DNA from: an uncultured Eubacterium sp.
GTDB taxonomy: Bacteria; Bacillota; Clostridia; Lachnospirales; Lachnospiraceae
DNA length: 64,000 nucleotides
Reading direction: 5' to 3'
Assembly: GCA_934338065.1 (NCBI GenBank)
Contig: CAKRGX010000003.1
Coordinates: forward strand, 62,001 to 126,000
Position numbers and translations under genes: made by a program. The notes beneath the pieces are model-generated. The model ran no database searches, was not told the origin of the DNA, and saw only the letters and a list, made by a program, of their open reading frames with translations. Positions 26,799 through 35,366 of this stretch are shown here, one piece after another; positions within the stretch are counted from its first letter, which is position 1, and each line of letters starts with the position of its first letter.

Positions 26799-26990
26799 AT
26801 GCGAGCTGACGAACAAACGTATCGTAATGTTGCAAAAAATTGCAGTGCTTATGCAATCAAGGATTGCTGCTCATGTTCAAACAAATCCGGTGATACTGAA
26901 GTATCCTGCACAACGTGCAGACATTTTTCAGATGACAAACATTGTATGCTCGACCTGTTTGACCCAATCGTTGAAAATCACAACTTCTAA
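26799..26990 (+). CDS. Small cysteine-rich protein
   Basis: 63 residues from ATG 26799 (GGGAG 8 nt upstream). Seven Cys: C15, C23, C24, C26, C37, C40, C49, the latter three in a CTTCRHFSDDKHC pattern that looks like a metal-binding knuckle. C-terminal half (CMLDLFDPIVENHNF) is reminiscent of tails seen in clostridial small proteins but I cannot name a family. Followed at once by a good terminator, which supports a real monocistronic transcript. The longer open frame upstream has no ribosome site. Confidence 0.7.
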   Translation: MRADEQTYRNVAKNCSAYAIKDCCSCSNKSGDTEVSCTTCRHFSDDKHCMLDLFDPIVENHNF

Positions 26991-27002
26991 CAATGTTTCA
27001 AA

Positions 27003-27041
27003 AAAGGAAGGATGCTATACGCTGGCGTCCTTCCTTTTTTT
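27003..27041. terminator. Bidirectional terminator
   Basis: Stem AAAGGAAGGA / TCCTTCCTTT (27003-27012 and 27028-27037), T runs on both strands. Serves the small Cys-rich gene (plus) and the GlgX-like gene (minus), whose last codons lie within the loop. Confidence 0.9.
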
Positions 27042-28847
27042 CGCTGCCAGCGGTTCTTCCACACATTCAAATACTGTGATTGATCTTGGCTTCATTAAAT
27101 ATTTTTTATCCGCCAGAGTTCCTTTCTTCCCACCTGCCGTATCAATAAAGACTCTCCACGCATTTCCTTCTTTTATATCCGGCAGATAAAAGTCATGGGC
27201 TTCCCAATGAAGATTGAAAGCAAAATACAAACTTTTACCGCCATAATATTTTCCAAAATACAACACAGCCATTTCCCTGCTGTAATTTGTAAACCGCACC
27301 TGCCACGGCTCACGTCCATGACAGGAGACATCCGGCACACCCAGTCCACTTCCATCCATTCCGGTAAGCAATCGTCTGTTATGATACAAAGGATGTTCTT
27401 TTCGGAACAGCAGCAGATTTTTTACAAATAAAAAGGTGTCTTTATTCTTTTCTAGCAGCCGCCAGTCGAGCCAGGTTATCTCATTGTCCTGACAATAAGC
27501 ATTATTATTTCCCTTTTGGGAGTTTCCAAACTCGTCGCCGGCTAGCAGCATCGGCACCGCCATTCCCAGCAACAGCATAACAAAGGCATTCTTTTCCTGT
27601 TTCTTCCTCCGGATAACAATTTCTTTTTTCCTTGAAGGTCCTTCTACTCCACAATTCCAGCTATAATTGTATTCTGTTCCATCAAGATTTTTTTCTCCAT
27701 TTACTTCATTATGCTTCACATCGTACGAAATCATATCCTGCAACGTAAAGCCATTATGCTGTGTAATATAATGAACGTTCGCAACACCCCGCCGCTGCTC
27801 TTTGAAATGATAATAAAAGCACTCGGTCTGCCCTTCATCACTTTTCAGATATTTTCTTGCATCAATAAGAAAGCGGTCATTCATCTGCAGTAGTCGTTCT
27901 TCTCCCACCGGCACATCCCGGTCTGCCCAATTAAGACCGATCAGTCTGACATGTGACAATACCGGATCATCAGCAAGCCATGCCGTATCCATACACTCCT
28001 GATTGATCCGGAACCCATCAATATGAAAGCGCAGGGCATAATATCTCAGACATTGAACAATAAAATCAGGTGACTTATTTTCAAAATACATATCAAGATA
28101 AATATTCATTCCCTGTCGGTGAAGTTCTTTGACAAGCTGTTGAAACTCCCGGTTCGAATTATCTACGTCTGCTGCATACGACCGCTTCGGTGCAAAGTAA
28201 GCAGTCTCTCCACCATAACCCCAATAATTAATTTTATCTATCTCATCACCATTCGTATCTTTCATTCTTTCATCAAAATCATAGACAGGAAGACAAAGCA
28301 GAGCCGTAACACCAAGTTCTTTTAGATAAGGGATCTTCTCTGCCAGCGCAGAAAATGTTCCCGGATGCTTCACCTTGGAACTGGCATGTCTGGTAAAACC
28401 ACGGACATGACACTGATACAGCACAATCTCATCTGTTGGAATAGTTGTCCACTCTTCCCCCTCCCAGTCATACTCTTCAAAATCAAAACAGCCTCTTACT
28501 CTTTGCGATTTTCTTCCAAATCGGTCACGTCCGGAAACAACTCTTGCATACGGATCGGTAAAGTACTTTCCATCCGCTTTGAAATCATACTCCACCCCCT
28601 GCAACAGGGAAGCGATTCTTTCCCCTCGAACACATAAGGAGAACAAACCTCCCCGTTCCTCCTGACGATACGGATACATGGAGATTTTTTTACACTTTCC
28701 TTCTTCATACAAACACAGTTCACACAAAGAGGCTTCTTTGCACCACACATAGATCTGTATCTCATTTTCATTTATCTTACTCGTTCCTAATGTCAGTGCA
28801 TGTTTTATTTTACCGCACTGCACACTTACTTTATCCCAATCTATCAT
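27015..28847 (-). CDS. GlgX/isoamylase-like GH13 protein lacking all three catalytic carboxylates (probable pseudoenzyme)
   Basis: 610 residues from ATG 28847. N-terminal CBM48-like domain (~10-115), then a GH13 barrel of glycogen-debranching type: INYWGYGG, KHNEVNGEKNLDG, LLAGDEFGNSQKGNNNAYC and EITWLDW are well kept. The three residues that do chemistry in GH13 are not. The nucleophile Asp of GFRFD is Asn282 (GFRIN); the acid Glu of LIAEPW is Leu305 (LIGLNW); the stabiliser Asp of TAHDG is Asn365 (TQHNG). The region I DVVxNH motif is also lost (DMYFENKS). The reading frame is intact and has promoter, ribosome site and terminator, so it is probably expressed. Possible roles: glycogen binding or regulation. 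Not hydrolytic if the alignment is right. Confidence 0.85.
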   Translation of the reverse strand: MIDWDKVSVQCGKIKHALTLGTSKINENEIQIYVWCKEASLCELCLYEEGKCKKISMYPYRQEERGGLFSLCVRGERIASLLQGVEYDFKADGKYFTDPYARVVSGRDRFGRKSQRVRGCFDFEEYDWEGEEWTTIPTDEIVLYQCHVRGFTRHASSKVKHPGTFSALAEKIPYLKELGVTALLCLPVYDFDERMKDTNGDEIDKINYWGYGGETAYFAPKRSYAADVDNSNREFQQLVKELHRQGMNIYLDMYFENKSPDFIVQCLRYYALRFHIDGFRINQECMDTAWLADDPVLSHVRLIGLNWADRDVPVGEERLLQMNDRFLIDARKYLKSDEGQTECFYYHFKEQRRGVANVHYITQHNGFTLQDMISYDVKHNEVNGEKNLDGTEYNYSWNCGVEGPSRKKEIVIRRKKQEKNAFVMLLLGMAVPMLLAGDEFGNSQKGNNNAYCQDNEITWLDWRLLEKNKDTFLFVKNLLLFRKEHPLYHNRRLLTGMDGSGLGVPDVSCHGREPWQVRFTNYSREMAVLYFGKYYGGKSLYFAFNLHWEAHDFYLPDIKEGNAWRVFIDTAGGKKGTLADKKYLMKPRSITVFECVEEPLAAKKRKDASV

Positions 28848-28887
28848 AAATGGTTTCCTTTCACGATAAACAAATTTTCTCTTTATT

Positions 28888-28916
28888 ATTATAACGAAAA
28901 ATAGTAGCCGTAACAA
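28888..28916 (-). promoter_or_regulatory. Sigma-A promoter of the GlgX-like gene
   Basis: Minus strand TTGTTA (28916-28911), 17-bp spacer, TATAAT (28893-28888). Confidence 0.8.
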
Positions 28917-28987
28917 GAAAAATGTGATAAAATACATACATTAGAAATTGTAAACGTAGAATAATTTGTGTAGAAAGGAGATTTATC

Positions 28988-29632
28988 ATGTTATTAGATA
29001 AAGAGTATAAGATTCCATCCAAGCTGAATTCAAAGATTAATCTGCATGTGGCATCTGGACATTTTGCCACTACCCATTCTCATATCAATCTGTATCTTGA
29101 TATGACTACATTGAAAGTACGTCATTCTGAGGCGATGGCGATTGCCAAAGAAATGGCTCGTGAATATCAATACAGCAAACCGATCGATACAATCATCTGT
29201 ATGGACGGATGTGAGATCATTGGTTCCTGTCTGGCAGAAGAATTAACAAGAAATGGTATCATGTCCATGAACACACATAAAAGTATGTATGTGATCACAC
29301 CAGAGTTCGACAGTAATGGGCAGATGATCTTCCGTGACAATTTACAGCCAATGGTACGGGGCAAAAATATTCTTCTGCTTTTGGCGTCTGCTACAACCGG
29401 CCGGACCATTGCCAGAAGTTTAGAATGTATCCAATACTACGGCGGCATTATTCAGGGCATCTCTGCTATCTTCAGTGCTGCATCAGAAATATATGGCGAA
29501 CCGGTTCATAGTATCTTTCATGCAGAAGATCTGCCGGACTACCAGACATTCACTCCATCCGAATGTCCGCATTGTAAAAATAAAGAGAAAATTGATGCCA
29601 TCGTAAATGGTTTCGGTTATTCCGAATTATAA
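28988..29632 (+). CDS. Phosphoribosyltransferase-family protein, orotate PRTase-like, with C-terminal CxxC
   Basis: 214 residues from ATG 28988 (AAAGGAG 7 nt upstream). Type I PRT fold: IICMDGCEIIGSCLAEEL and the PRPP-loop region ILLLLASATTGRTIARSLE, where the usual two acidic residues before the loop are Leu/Ala-rich, so PRPP binding may be altered. C-terminus carries ECPHCKNKEK, a two-Cys knuckle not part of standard PyrE. No pyrimidine genes nearby. Often annotated as orotate phosphoribosyltransferase; I would treat the substrate as unknown. Confidence 0.75.
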   Translation: MLLDKEYKIPSKLNSKINLHVASGHFATTHSHINLYLDMTTLKVRHSEAMAIAKEMAREYQYSKPIDTIICMDGCEIIGSCLAEELTRNGIMSMNTHKSMYVITPEFDSNGQMIFRDNLQPMVRGKNILLLLASATTGRTIARSLECIQYYGGIIQGISAIFSAASEIYGEPVHSIFHAEDLPDYQTFTPSECPHCKNKEKIDAIVNGFGYSEL

Positions 29633-29673
29633 AATTAACTAAACTGACCATTTATGTAAGCCTTGGTTTTCTT

Positions 29674-29838
29674 TTAACGCAGCATCTGTTCTCCCACTTT
29701 TGTTGTTGAGATCGGATCAAATACACTCGCGGCTTCATCCATTAGAATAATCTCTAGTTCCAGCGCAATGGTTCCTGCAATACAAAACCATTGCTGCTGA
29801 CCACTAGATAAAAATAATGCCAAATTCTTCAATCTTGT
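29674..29838 (-). pseudogene. pstB: Remnant of phosphate ABC transporter ATPase PstB
   Basis: 54 codons between two stops match the PstB signature-to-Walker-B segment: [16 protein letters not shown] corresponds to RLKNSALGLSGGQQQR, then IILMDEA for IILMDEP, then DPIST for DPIST. The signature Gly and Arg and the Walker-B Pro are changed, and the rest of the gene is absent on both sides. A decayed fragment; no other pst gene in the window. Confidence 0.8.
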
Positions 29839-29890
29839 TTATCTCACACGTTGTCCAAATTGACATATTTCTTATTTTAAATTATTTCTA

Positions 29891-31342
29891 CTACTGTAGA
29901 CGTTTCAATATTTCCAGGGTATATTCCCATGTCCGCTCTACACTTTGTGCATTCATGGATTCTTTCGGCGTATGGATATCTTTCATATCCGGGCCATATG
30001 AGACACAATCCAGCCCGGGAAGATGTCCGGCAAATATACCACACTCAACTCCGGCGTGCATTGATTGGACAACCGGTTCCCTATCATATTTTTCTTTATA
30101 AATCTGAACCATTAGTTCCCGCAATGGCGAATTCTGACGATACTCCCACGCCGGATAATCTCCCTGGCAGGAAACAGTTCCCCCCAGTATCTTCGTAAGA
30201 CATGTGATCTGCTGCACCAATGCCTGCTTCTCTGATTCAACACTGCTGCGGACAGAAAGGGAAAAACTCACCTCATTATCTTTCGTTTCCATAATTCCCA
30301 AATTCAGAGAAGTCTGGACAATCCCTTTCATCGAAAAACTCATCTTCTGGATTCCACCTGGCAGATTCATAAGCTCTGCCACCACTCTTTGCTCGGACTG
30401 ACCGGTCATAACAGATACGTTCTCTTCCTCCGGTGCAAATGACATCTGAAGGTCAAGACCGGCATCGGTCAGTGCGTATTCATGCCGCAATTCCTCTTTG
30501 ATCTTTTCTATTTCTTCTACACATCTGTCTACCTGGTGTGCTTTCAGACAGATGCAGGCTCTTGCTTCTCTCGGTATCGCATTATCCTTCACTCCGCCAT
30601 CCAGCCTCTGCAGCCTCACATCACATATCGTACTAATCTGGTACAACACACGTCCCAGTATCTGACAGGCATTTCCTCTTCCTTTGTCAATCTCCATACC
30701 AGAGTGTCCGCCAAGAAGCCCTGTCACTACAATCTCGCCCCTGCATCCACAATCTTCTTCATATTGAACCGGCATATGAGCCTGCGCTGTCACACCACCC
30801 GCGCAGCTTACAAGAAGATATCCTTCTTCTTCCGAATCAAGATTCAACATAATTCGGGATTGCAGATCGGCGCAATCCAGAGCGCTTGCCCCTAACATAC
30901 CAATCTCCTCGTCCACCGTAAACACTGCTTCAAGAGGCGGATGAGGAATATCCTCTGCATCCAGAATGGCTAATGCCATTGCTATCGCAATACCATCATC
31001 CCCACCTAATGAAGTACCCTTCGCCGTGATCTCTGTACCCTGCACCTGAAGCTGCAGTCCTTCCCGCTCCATATCGATCCTGCAATCCGGATCCTGCACG
31101 CATACCATATCAAGATGCCCCTGCAGCATGACGGGAGCAGATTTTTCATATCCTATTGTTCCGTCTTTCCATATAATTACATTATTACTATCATCCTGCC
31201 GAAACCGCAGTGACCGTTCCTTTGCAAATCTTACACAGTAATCACTAATTTCTTTTGTATTTCCCGACCCATGAGGGATCGAACATATCTCTTCAAAAAA
31301 GGAAAATACATTATCTGGCCGTAATCCTTGTAACACACTCAT
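29891..31342 (-). CDS. pepD: Aminoacyl-histidine dipeptidase (M20 family, PepD-like)
   Basis: Di-zinc cytosolic peptidase of broad dipeptide specificity. 483 residues, standard length. Metal-binding residues in LQGHLDMV (His, Asp), GGDDGIA, EEIGMLGA (catalytic and metal Glu), NLDSEEEG, and the C-terminal HAGVECGIFAG. Lid domain in the middle (GGHSGMEIDKGRGNA). Start ATG 31342 with GGGAG 9 nt upstream. Monocistronic; stands between two degraded genes. Confidence 0.94.
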   Translation of the reverse strand: MSVLQGLRPDNVFSFFEEICSIPHGSGNTKEISDYCVRFAKERSLRFRQDDSNNVIIWKDGTIGYEKSAPVMLQGHLDMVCVQDPDCRIDMEREGLQLQVQGTEITAKGTSLGGDDGIAIAMALAILDAEDIPHPPLEAVFTVDEEIGMLGASALDCADLQSRIMLNLDSEEEGYLLVSCAGGVTAQAHMPVQYEEDCGCRGEIVVTGLLGGHSGMEIDKGRGNACQILGRVLYQISTICDVRLQRLDGGVKDNAIPREARACICLKAHQVDRCVEEIEKIKEELRHEYALTDAGLDLQMSFAPEEENVSVMTGQSEQRVVAELMNLPGGIQKMSFSMKGIVQTSLNLGIMETKDNEVSFSLSVRSSVESEKQALVQQITCLTKILGGTVSCQGDYPAWEYRQNSPLRELMVQIYKEKYDREPVVQSMHAGVECGIFAGHLPGLDCVSYGPDMKDIHTPKESMNAQSVERTWEYTLEILKRLQ

Positions 31343-31472
31343 GATACTTAGCTCCCTTCACCGCATTTTCTCTCTATCAATATACCACAATCCCTTTATT
31401 TTTACTACTGATACTACTAAAATTCCGGCTTACGTTCACACCATAATCTCAGATACATCGTTACGAGCGGCA

Positions 31473-31631
31473 TCATCCTGTCAACACCTCTACGGTATGG
31501 ATGGATTTCTCTTTTCTCCGCCCGATTTGCCTGGTCTGTATTCCATGCCGCTTCTGAGTTAAAACCTTTGTGAAATAAATGCCATAGAATACAGCCAGCG
31601 TAAAAAATGTCAAAAACGAATACGGAAGCAT
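31473..31631 (-). pseudogene. Remnant of an isoprenylcysteine carboxyl methyltransferase-like membrane protein gene
   Basis: 52-codon frame: FFTLAVFYGIYFTKVLTQK, then HGIQTRQIGRRKEKS, then a stop. This resembles the N-terminus of Firmicutes proteins of the isoprenylcysteine carboxyl methyltransferase family (one TM helix, then a GI-T-Q-IG-K motif), recognised from memory. No ribosome site precedes the ATG at 31631, and the rest of the protein is missing. The remaining bases of the 31343-31659 gap hold only short frames (for example a tail ending ERKPEF) that I cannot assign. Confidence 0.5.
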
Positions 31632-31659
31632 TTACACGATGGCGACGGGAAAATCAAAG

Positions 31660-32556
31660 CTATTTGTGACGCTCCGACACTGCTGCAATGCAAAGGTAAA
31701 TTGCTGCAAGCACAATCACAGACCCCGCCATAATCAGATACATACTGTTTGTTCCAATCACATGTCCATTCCATACCGGATTACAGTCCAGCGAATCTGC
31801 TATACCTTTTACAATCTTATCAGAAAAGCCTTCCGTCTTCATCTGTTCAAAAGCTCCACGAAGCATATGATTCTTAAGTAACGATGTACCATAAGTTCCA
31901 GGAAGGAAACTTAATACCTTCTGCAAACCGCTTCCAAAATTTGAAATTGGCATATAGGCTCCGCATACAAATCCATACCCGGCACTGACAATCGTTCCTA
32001 CAGCGGACATCTGCCCCTGAGTTTTCAGCGGATAACAGATAATAGACGAAAGCACCGCACCAAAAAGCACTAATAGAATCATGTCAGCAATAAGCATAAC
32101 AACATCCAGTACAGTAAGATACCATCCCACTTTCACTATGAAAATAAGACAAAGTATTAGGGCAAGTGAATTGATCATAAGAGAATTCAGTACTGTAGCA
32201 ACAAAATATCCCAGATACAGCGTTGTCTTTCTAAGTGGCGACACATCAAAATCTTTTCTCATGCCAAAGGCTTTATCCTGCACCATAGTAAGATTGACGC
32301 AGAATGTAACAGTTACGCTGCTGACCGCAAGCAATGCTGCCGCAAGCTGTCCCGCTACCGTTCCATTTATCAGCTTTTCAGAAATATGTAATGTTTCCGG
32401 AAGATTTGATGTAAAGGAATCCTTATACACATTAGCAAGAAATGTACCATATAATACAATTAATATCACAGGGGTAATCATAGAAGAAATAAACATTCCC
32501 TTATCTCTGAAAAACAGTTTTCGATTTCTGTTTACTAACGTCATTATTATTTTCAT
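31660..32556 (-). CDS. ABC-2 type exporter permease
   Basis: 298 residues with about six transmembrane helices: an N-terminal helix after RNRKLFFRDKGMFIS, a large outside loop (~45-80), then five helices with the ABC2 signature region near YGFVCGAYMPISNF. Partner of the ATPase just upstream: its ATG overlaps that gene's stop by four bases (ATGA), pointing to translational coupling. RBS GGGAGG 9 nt upstream. Cargo unknown (drug, lipid or peptide export are typical). The transporter lies between remnants of other genes. Confidence 0.9.
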   Translation of the reverse strand: MKIIMTLVNRNRKLFFRDKGMFISSMITPVILIVLYGTFLANVYKDSFTSNLPETLHISEKLINGTVAGQLAAALLAVSSVTVTFCVNLTMVQDKAFGMRKDFDVSPLRKTTLYLGYFVATVLNSLMINSLALILCLIFIVKVGWYLTVLDVVMLIADMILLVLFGAVLSSIICYPLKTQGQMSAVGTIVSAGYGFVCGAYMPISNFGSGLQKVLSFLPGTYGTSLLKNHMLRGAFEQMKTEGFSDKIVKGIADSLDCNPVWNGHVIGTNSMYLIMAGSVIVLAAIYLCIAAVSERHK

Positions 32557-33473
32557 TCCAATTTTCCTCCCAACGTTTTACCTGTAACAGACAGAAATAC
32601 ATCGTCCATTCCGCCCTTTACAATCTCATAGTCTCTGAATAATGATGTATGAGTGGCGATCAGATTTGTTGCCGTCATAGGGCTATCTAGGGCAATCCTG
32701 TACCCATCCCTTATCTCTTCGCAAGGTAAATTAAGAGATTCTGCCTCCTCTTTTGTCACACCATAAAGCAGCAGATAATCCTTTACATATTCCGACTTTA
32801 ATTCATAAGGCGTTCCCTCTGCCACAATACATCCATGATCAATGATGACAATATATCCGGCATTTGCTGCTTCTTCCATATAATGCGTTGTGAGAAGAAC
32901 GGTTATGTGTTCCTTTTCCCGAAGTGTATCTATAATATTCCAGATCATTTTTCTTGTCTGAGGATCAAGTCCTGTCGTCGGCTCATCCAAAATCAAAAGC
33001 TGTGGTTCGTGAATAAGCGCCCTTGCGATATCTACTCTTCTTCTCTGACCTCCTGACAGTTTACCAACCGGACGATCAATAAACTCCTGCAATTCAAATA
33101 AGGAAATGAGTTCACTCAGTCTTTTCTCAAAACTTTTGCCAATAATACCATATAATGCAGCTCTGCTTTTTAAGTTTTCTCTTGCCGTAAGTGGTTTATC
33201 CAGTACACTATCCTGAAATACAACGCCTATGATATTCTTAATCTTACGGCCTGATGTATCTACATTCCAACCATTTACCATGATATCTCCACTATCTGCT
33301 GCAAGCTGCCCGCAGATCATGGATATTGTGGTGCTTTTTCCTGCCCCATTCACGCCTAGAAAAGCAAATAACTCTCCTCTTTTCACCTGAAAACTCAAAT
33401 CATTTACCGCTTTTACATTTCCAAAATTTTTATTCAGGCGATTGATTTTAATTATGTCTGATCCATTTTCCAT
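32553..33473 (-). CDS. ABC exporter ATP-binding protein
   Basis: 306 residues from ATG 33473. Walker A GVNGAGKSTT, Q-loop VVFQDSVLDKPLT, signature LSGGQRRRVDIARALI, Walker B LLILDEPTTGLD, H-loop LTTHYMEEA: a drug-exporter (DrrA-like) ATPase. The C-terminal ~80 residues extend past the ATPase core, as in that group. Coupled to the permease by an ATGA overlap. Upstream lies a broken sensor kinase fragment, suggesting the transporter once had a dedicated two-component system. Confidence 0.93.
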   Translation of the reverse strand: MENGSDIIKINRLNKNFGNVKAVNDLSFQVKRGELFAFLGVNGAGKSTTISMICGQLAADSGDIMVNGWNVDTSGRKIKNIIGVVFQDSVLDKPLTARENLKSRAALYGIIGKSFEKRLSELISLFELQEFIDRPVGKLSGGQRRRVDIARALIHEPQLLILDEPTTGLDPQTRKMIWNIIDTLREKEHITVLLTTHYMEEAANAGYIVIIDHGCIVAEGTPYELKSEYVKDYLLLYGVTKEEAESLNLPCEEIRDGYRIALDSPMTATNLIATHTSLFRDYEIVKGGMDDVFLSVTGKTLGGKLE

Positions 33474-33501
33474 TTTTCTTTCCTTTCTCCGCAACAGAAT
33501 T

Positions 33502-33767
33502 TTAATTGTGTTCGTGTTCTTTATTTTTCCCTTCTGAAAATCCACTGCCGTTATCACATATGGCAATCTTCATTTTCCCCTGTTCTTCAATCCGTGAAGC
33601 AGACTATTTTCTACCAGTGGCTGCAAAATAAAATTCGGTACTTCCATCCCCCCCAGATCCGGGTCAATATCATATTCACAACGCAGAGAGGGATATCGGT
33701 ATATTAATACCATAACCAGGAAACATGCAGCCTCCATTCGAATCATTGGCAATTTCTCCTTCTTCAA
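33502..33767 (-). pseudogene. Remnant of a LytS/YesM-type sensor histidine kinase
   Basis: Frame 1 reads VPNFILQPLVENSLLHGLKN, the N-box of LytS/YesM kinases, then stops after RGK. A one-base shift restores KMKIAICDNGSGFSEG, the G1 box, and then ends at a stop without the G2 box. The upstream part (MIRMEAACFLVM, RYPSLRCEYDID) fits the segment between the phosphorylated His and the N-box. No His-box, sensor or response regulator remains. Confidence 0.8.
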
Positions 33768-33857
33768 ATCTGATTATCTAAAGTATACGCCTTTTGTACT
33801 TTTCATAATAGTATAAAAATGTAGAAAATTGTATCGATTTTCTAGTAACAGTGTTCC

Positions 33858-33888
33858 AAAAAAGGCTCCGGAATATCAATCCAAAGCC
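33858..33888 (-). terminator. Terminator of the xpt-permease operon
   Basis: Minus strand stem GGCTTTGGA / TCCGGAGCC (two wobble pairs), 7-nt loop, T6. The rest of the gap 33774-34011 has one short orphan frame (about 33920-34005, containing SKEDFKNITSVSS) that I cannot assign. Confidence 0.8.
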
Positions 33889-34011
33889 TTGTATGCTCTC
33901 ATATAGCTCCTTCTACAGTTCTTTGTAACGCTCTGTCTGCATACTGGAAACAGACGTAATATTTTTAAAATCTTCTTTTGAAAATTTGTTTGATACAAGT
34001 TGATAAATTAA

Positions 34012-35349
34012 TTACTTTCTGTCATCCTGAACATCCATATTCTGGGGCAGTGTCAGATTAAGAATGATTGATACAACAAACACAACGGCAACGCAGTTTT
34101 TTGCAAACACATTCTGAATGATGACAGGAAAAACAGAAAATATTTCCGGAACCTGTGAAAAGCCAAGTCCGATACTAAGAGACAGTGCTGCGATCATAAT
34201 ATTTCTCTGACAAAAACCGCACTTCGTGATCATCTGTATTCCGCTCACAACAATCGTACCAAACATCATGATTGTACATCCTCCCAATACAGCATCCGGA
34301 AGAGTTGCCAGAACAGCCCCAAATATTGGGAAAAGTCCTGCCAGTATCATGATTACTGCGCCAGAGGCAATCGCACGACGATTCACAACCTTTGTCATCG
34401 CTACCAGACCTACATTTTGACTGTATGAAGTTATAGGAAGACAGCCAAAGAGCGATGATACTGAACTGACAAATCCATCACACGCAATTGCTCCTGATGC
34501 TTCTCTTGTCGTTGTTTCACGATTCAGTCCGCATGACGCCAGCGCTGATATATCTCCCAGTGTTTCCGTCGCAGAAACCAAATAGATCAACGTAACAGAC
34601 AAGATGGCATTAGCATCAAATTCCATTTTAAACGGCATCAGATATGGCAGTGCAAACACAGATGTTCCTGATAAACCGGAAAAATCCACAACCCCCATAC
34701 AGATAGCAAGAATATATCCAACACCAAGACCAAACAGAACCGACAACTGTTTGAAATAAGATTTAGCAAACAAATTGAACAACAGACAGCTAAGCAGCGT
34801 AACCGTTCCTAAAATCCAATTCTGCACCGAACCAAAGTTCTCACTTCCATTTCCGCCGCCAAAAGAAGCCGCTCCTACCGATAGCAGAGAAAAGCCAATT
34901 GCGGTCACAACGCTGGCAGCTACAATAGGTGAAATCAGTTTCATCCAAAACCGGGCAAATAATCCCAAAACGCCTTCAATCAGCCCACCGATGAGAACAG
35001 CTCCCATAACAGCTCCATATCCGTATGTGGCACCAACAAAACATATAATAGAAACAAAAGTAAAGCTGATTCCCATAACAACCGGAAGGCCGGACCCAAT
35101 ACGCCAAACAGGAAAAAACTGGATCAATGTGCCAATACCTGCGATCAGCATAGCACTTTGGATCAACATAGCCCTCTGTTTTTCCGTTAGCCCACAAGCA
35201 TTTGCCACTATAATGATAGGTGCAATATTTGCCACAAACATAGCCAGTATATGCTGTATTCCGAAAGGAACTGCCTTCGCCAAAGGCACTTTCCCATCCA
35301 ATGTATAAATATTATCCATCGATCCGTTGTTCTTATTCATATGCTTCAT
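34012..35349 (-). CDS. NCS2-family purine (xanthine/uric acid) permease
   Basis: Nucleobase:cation symporter, 445 residues with about 12-14 transmembrane segments. Family motifs: PFGIQHILAMFVANIAP near the N-terminus, SATETLGDISALA (the substrate-binding Glu region) and GCLPITSYSQNVGLV. Xanthine or urate is suggested by the xpt gene immediately upstream (17 nt). Start ATG 35349 or, with GAGG 9 nt upstream, ATG 35340. Pathway: uptake then conversion by Xpt to XMP. Confidence 0.9.
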   Translation of the reverse strand: MKHMNKNNGSMDNIYTLDGKVPLAKAVPFGIQHILAMFVANIAPIIIVANACGLTEKQRAMLIQSAMLIAGIGTLIQFFPVWRIGSGLPVVMGISFTFVSIICFVGATYGYGAVMGAVLIGGLIEGVLGLFARFWMKLISPIVAASVVTAIGFSLLSVGAASFGGGNGSENFGSVQNWILGTVTLLSCLLFNLFAKSYFKQLSVLFGLGVGYILAICMGVVDFSGLSGTSVFALPYLMPFKMEFDANAILSVTLIYLVSATETLGDISALASCGLNRETTTREASGAIACDGFVSSVSSLFGCLPITSYSQNVGLVAMTKVVNRRAIASGAVIMILAGLFPIFGAVLATLPDAVLGGCTIMMFGTIVVSGIQMITKCGFCQRNIMIAALSLSIGLGFSQVPEIFSVFPVIIQNVFAKNCVAVVFVVSIILNLTLPQNMDVQDDRK

Positions 35350-35366
35350 CCTCGTATAATCTCCAT

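Noticed and set aside
28950..28972. TTGTAA-17-TAGAAA as promoter of the PRTase-like gene
   Set aside because: It would start the transcript inside or after the ribosome site, so it cannot be the working promoter.
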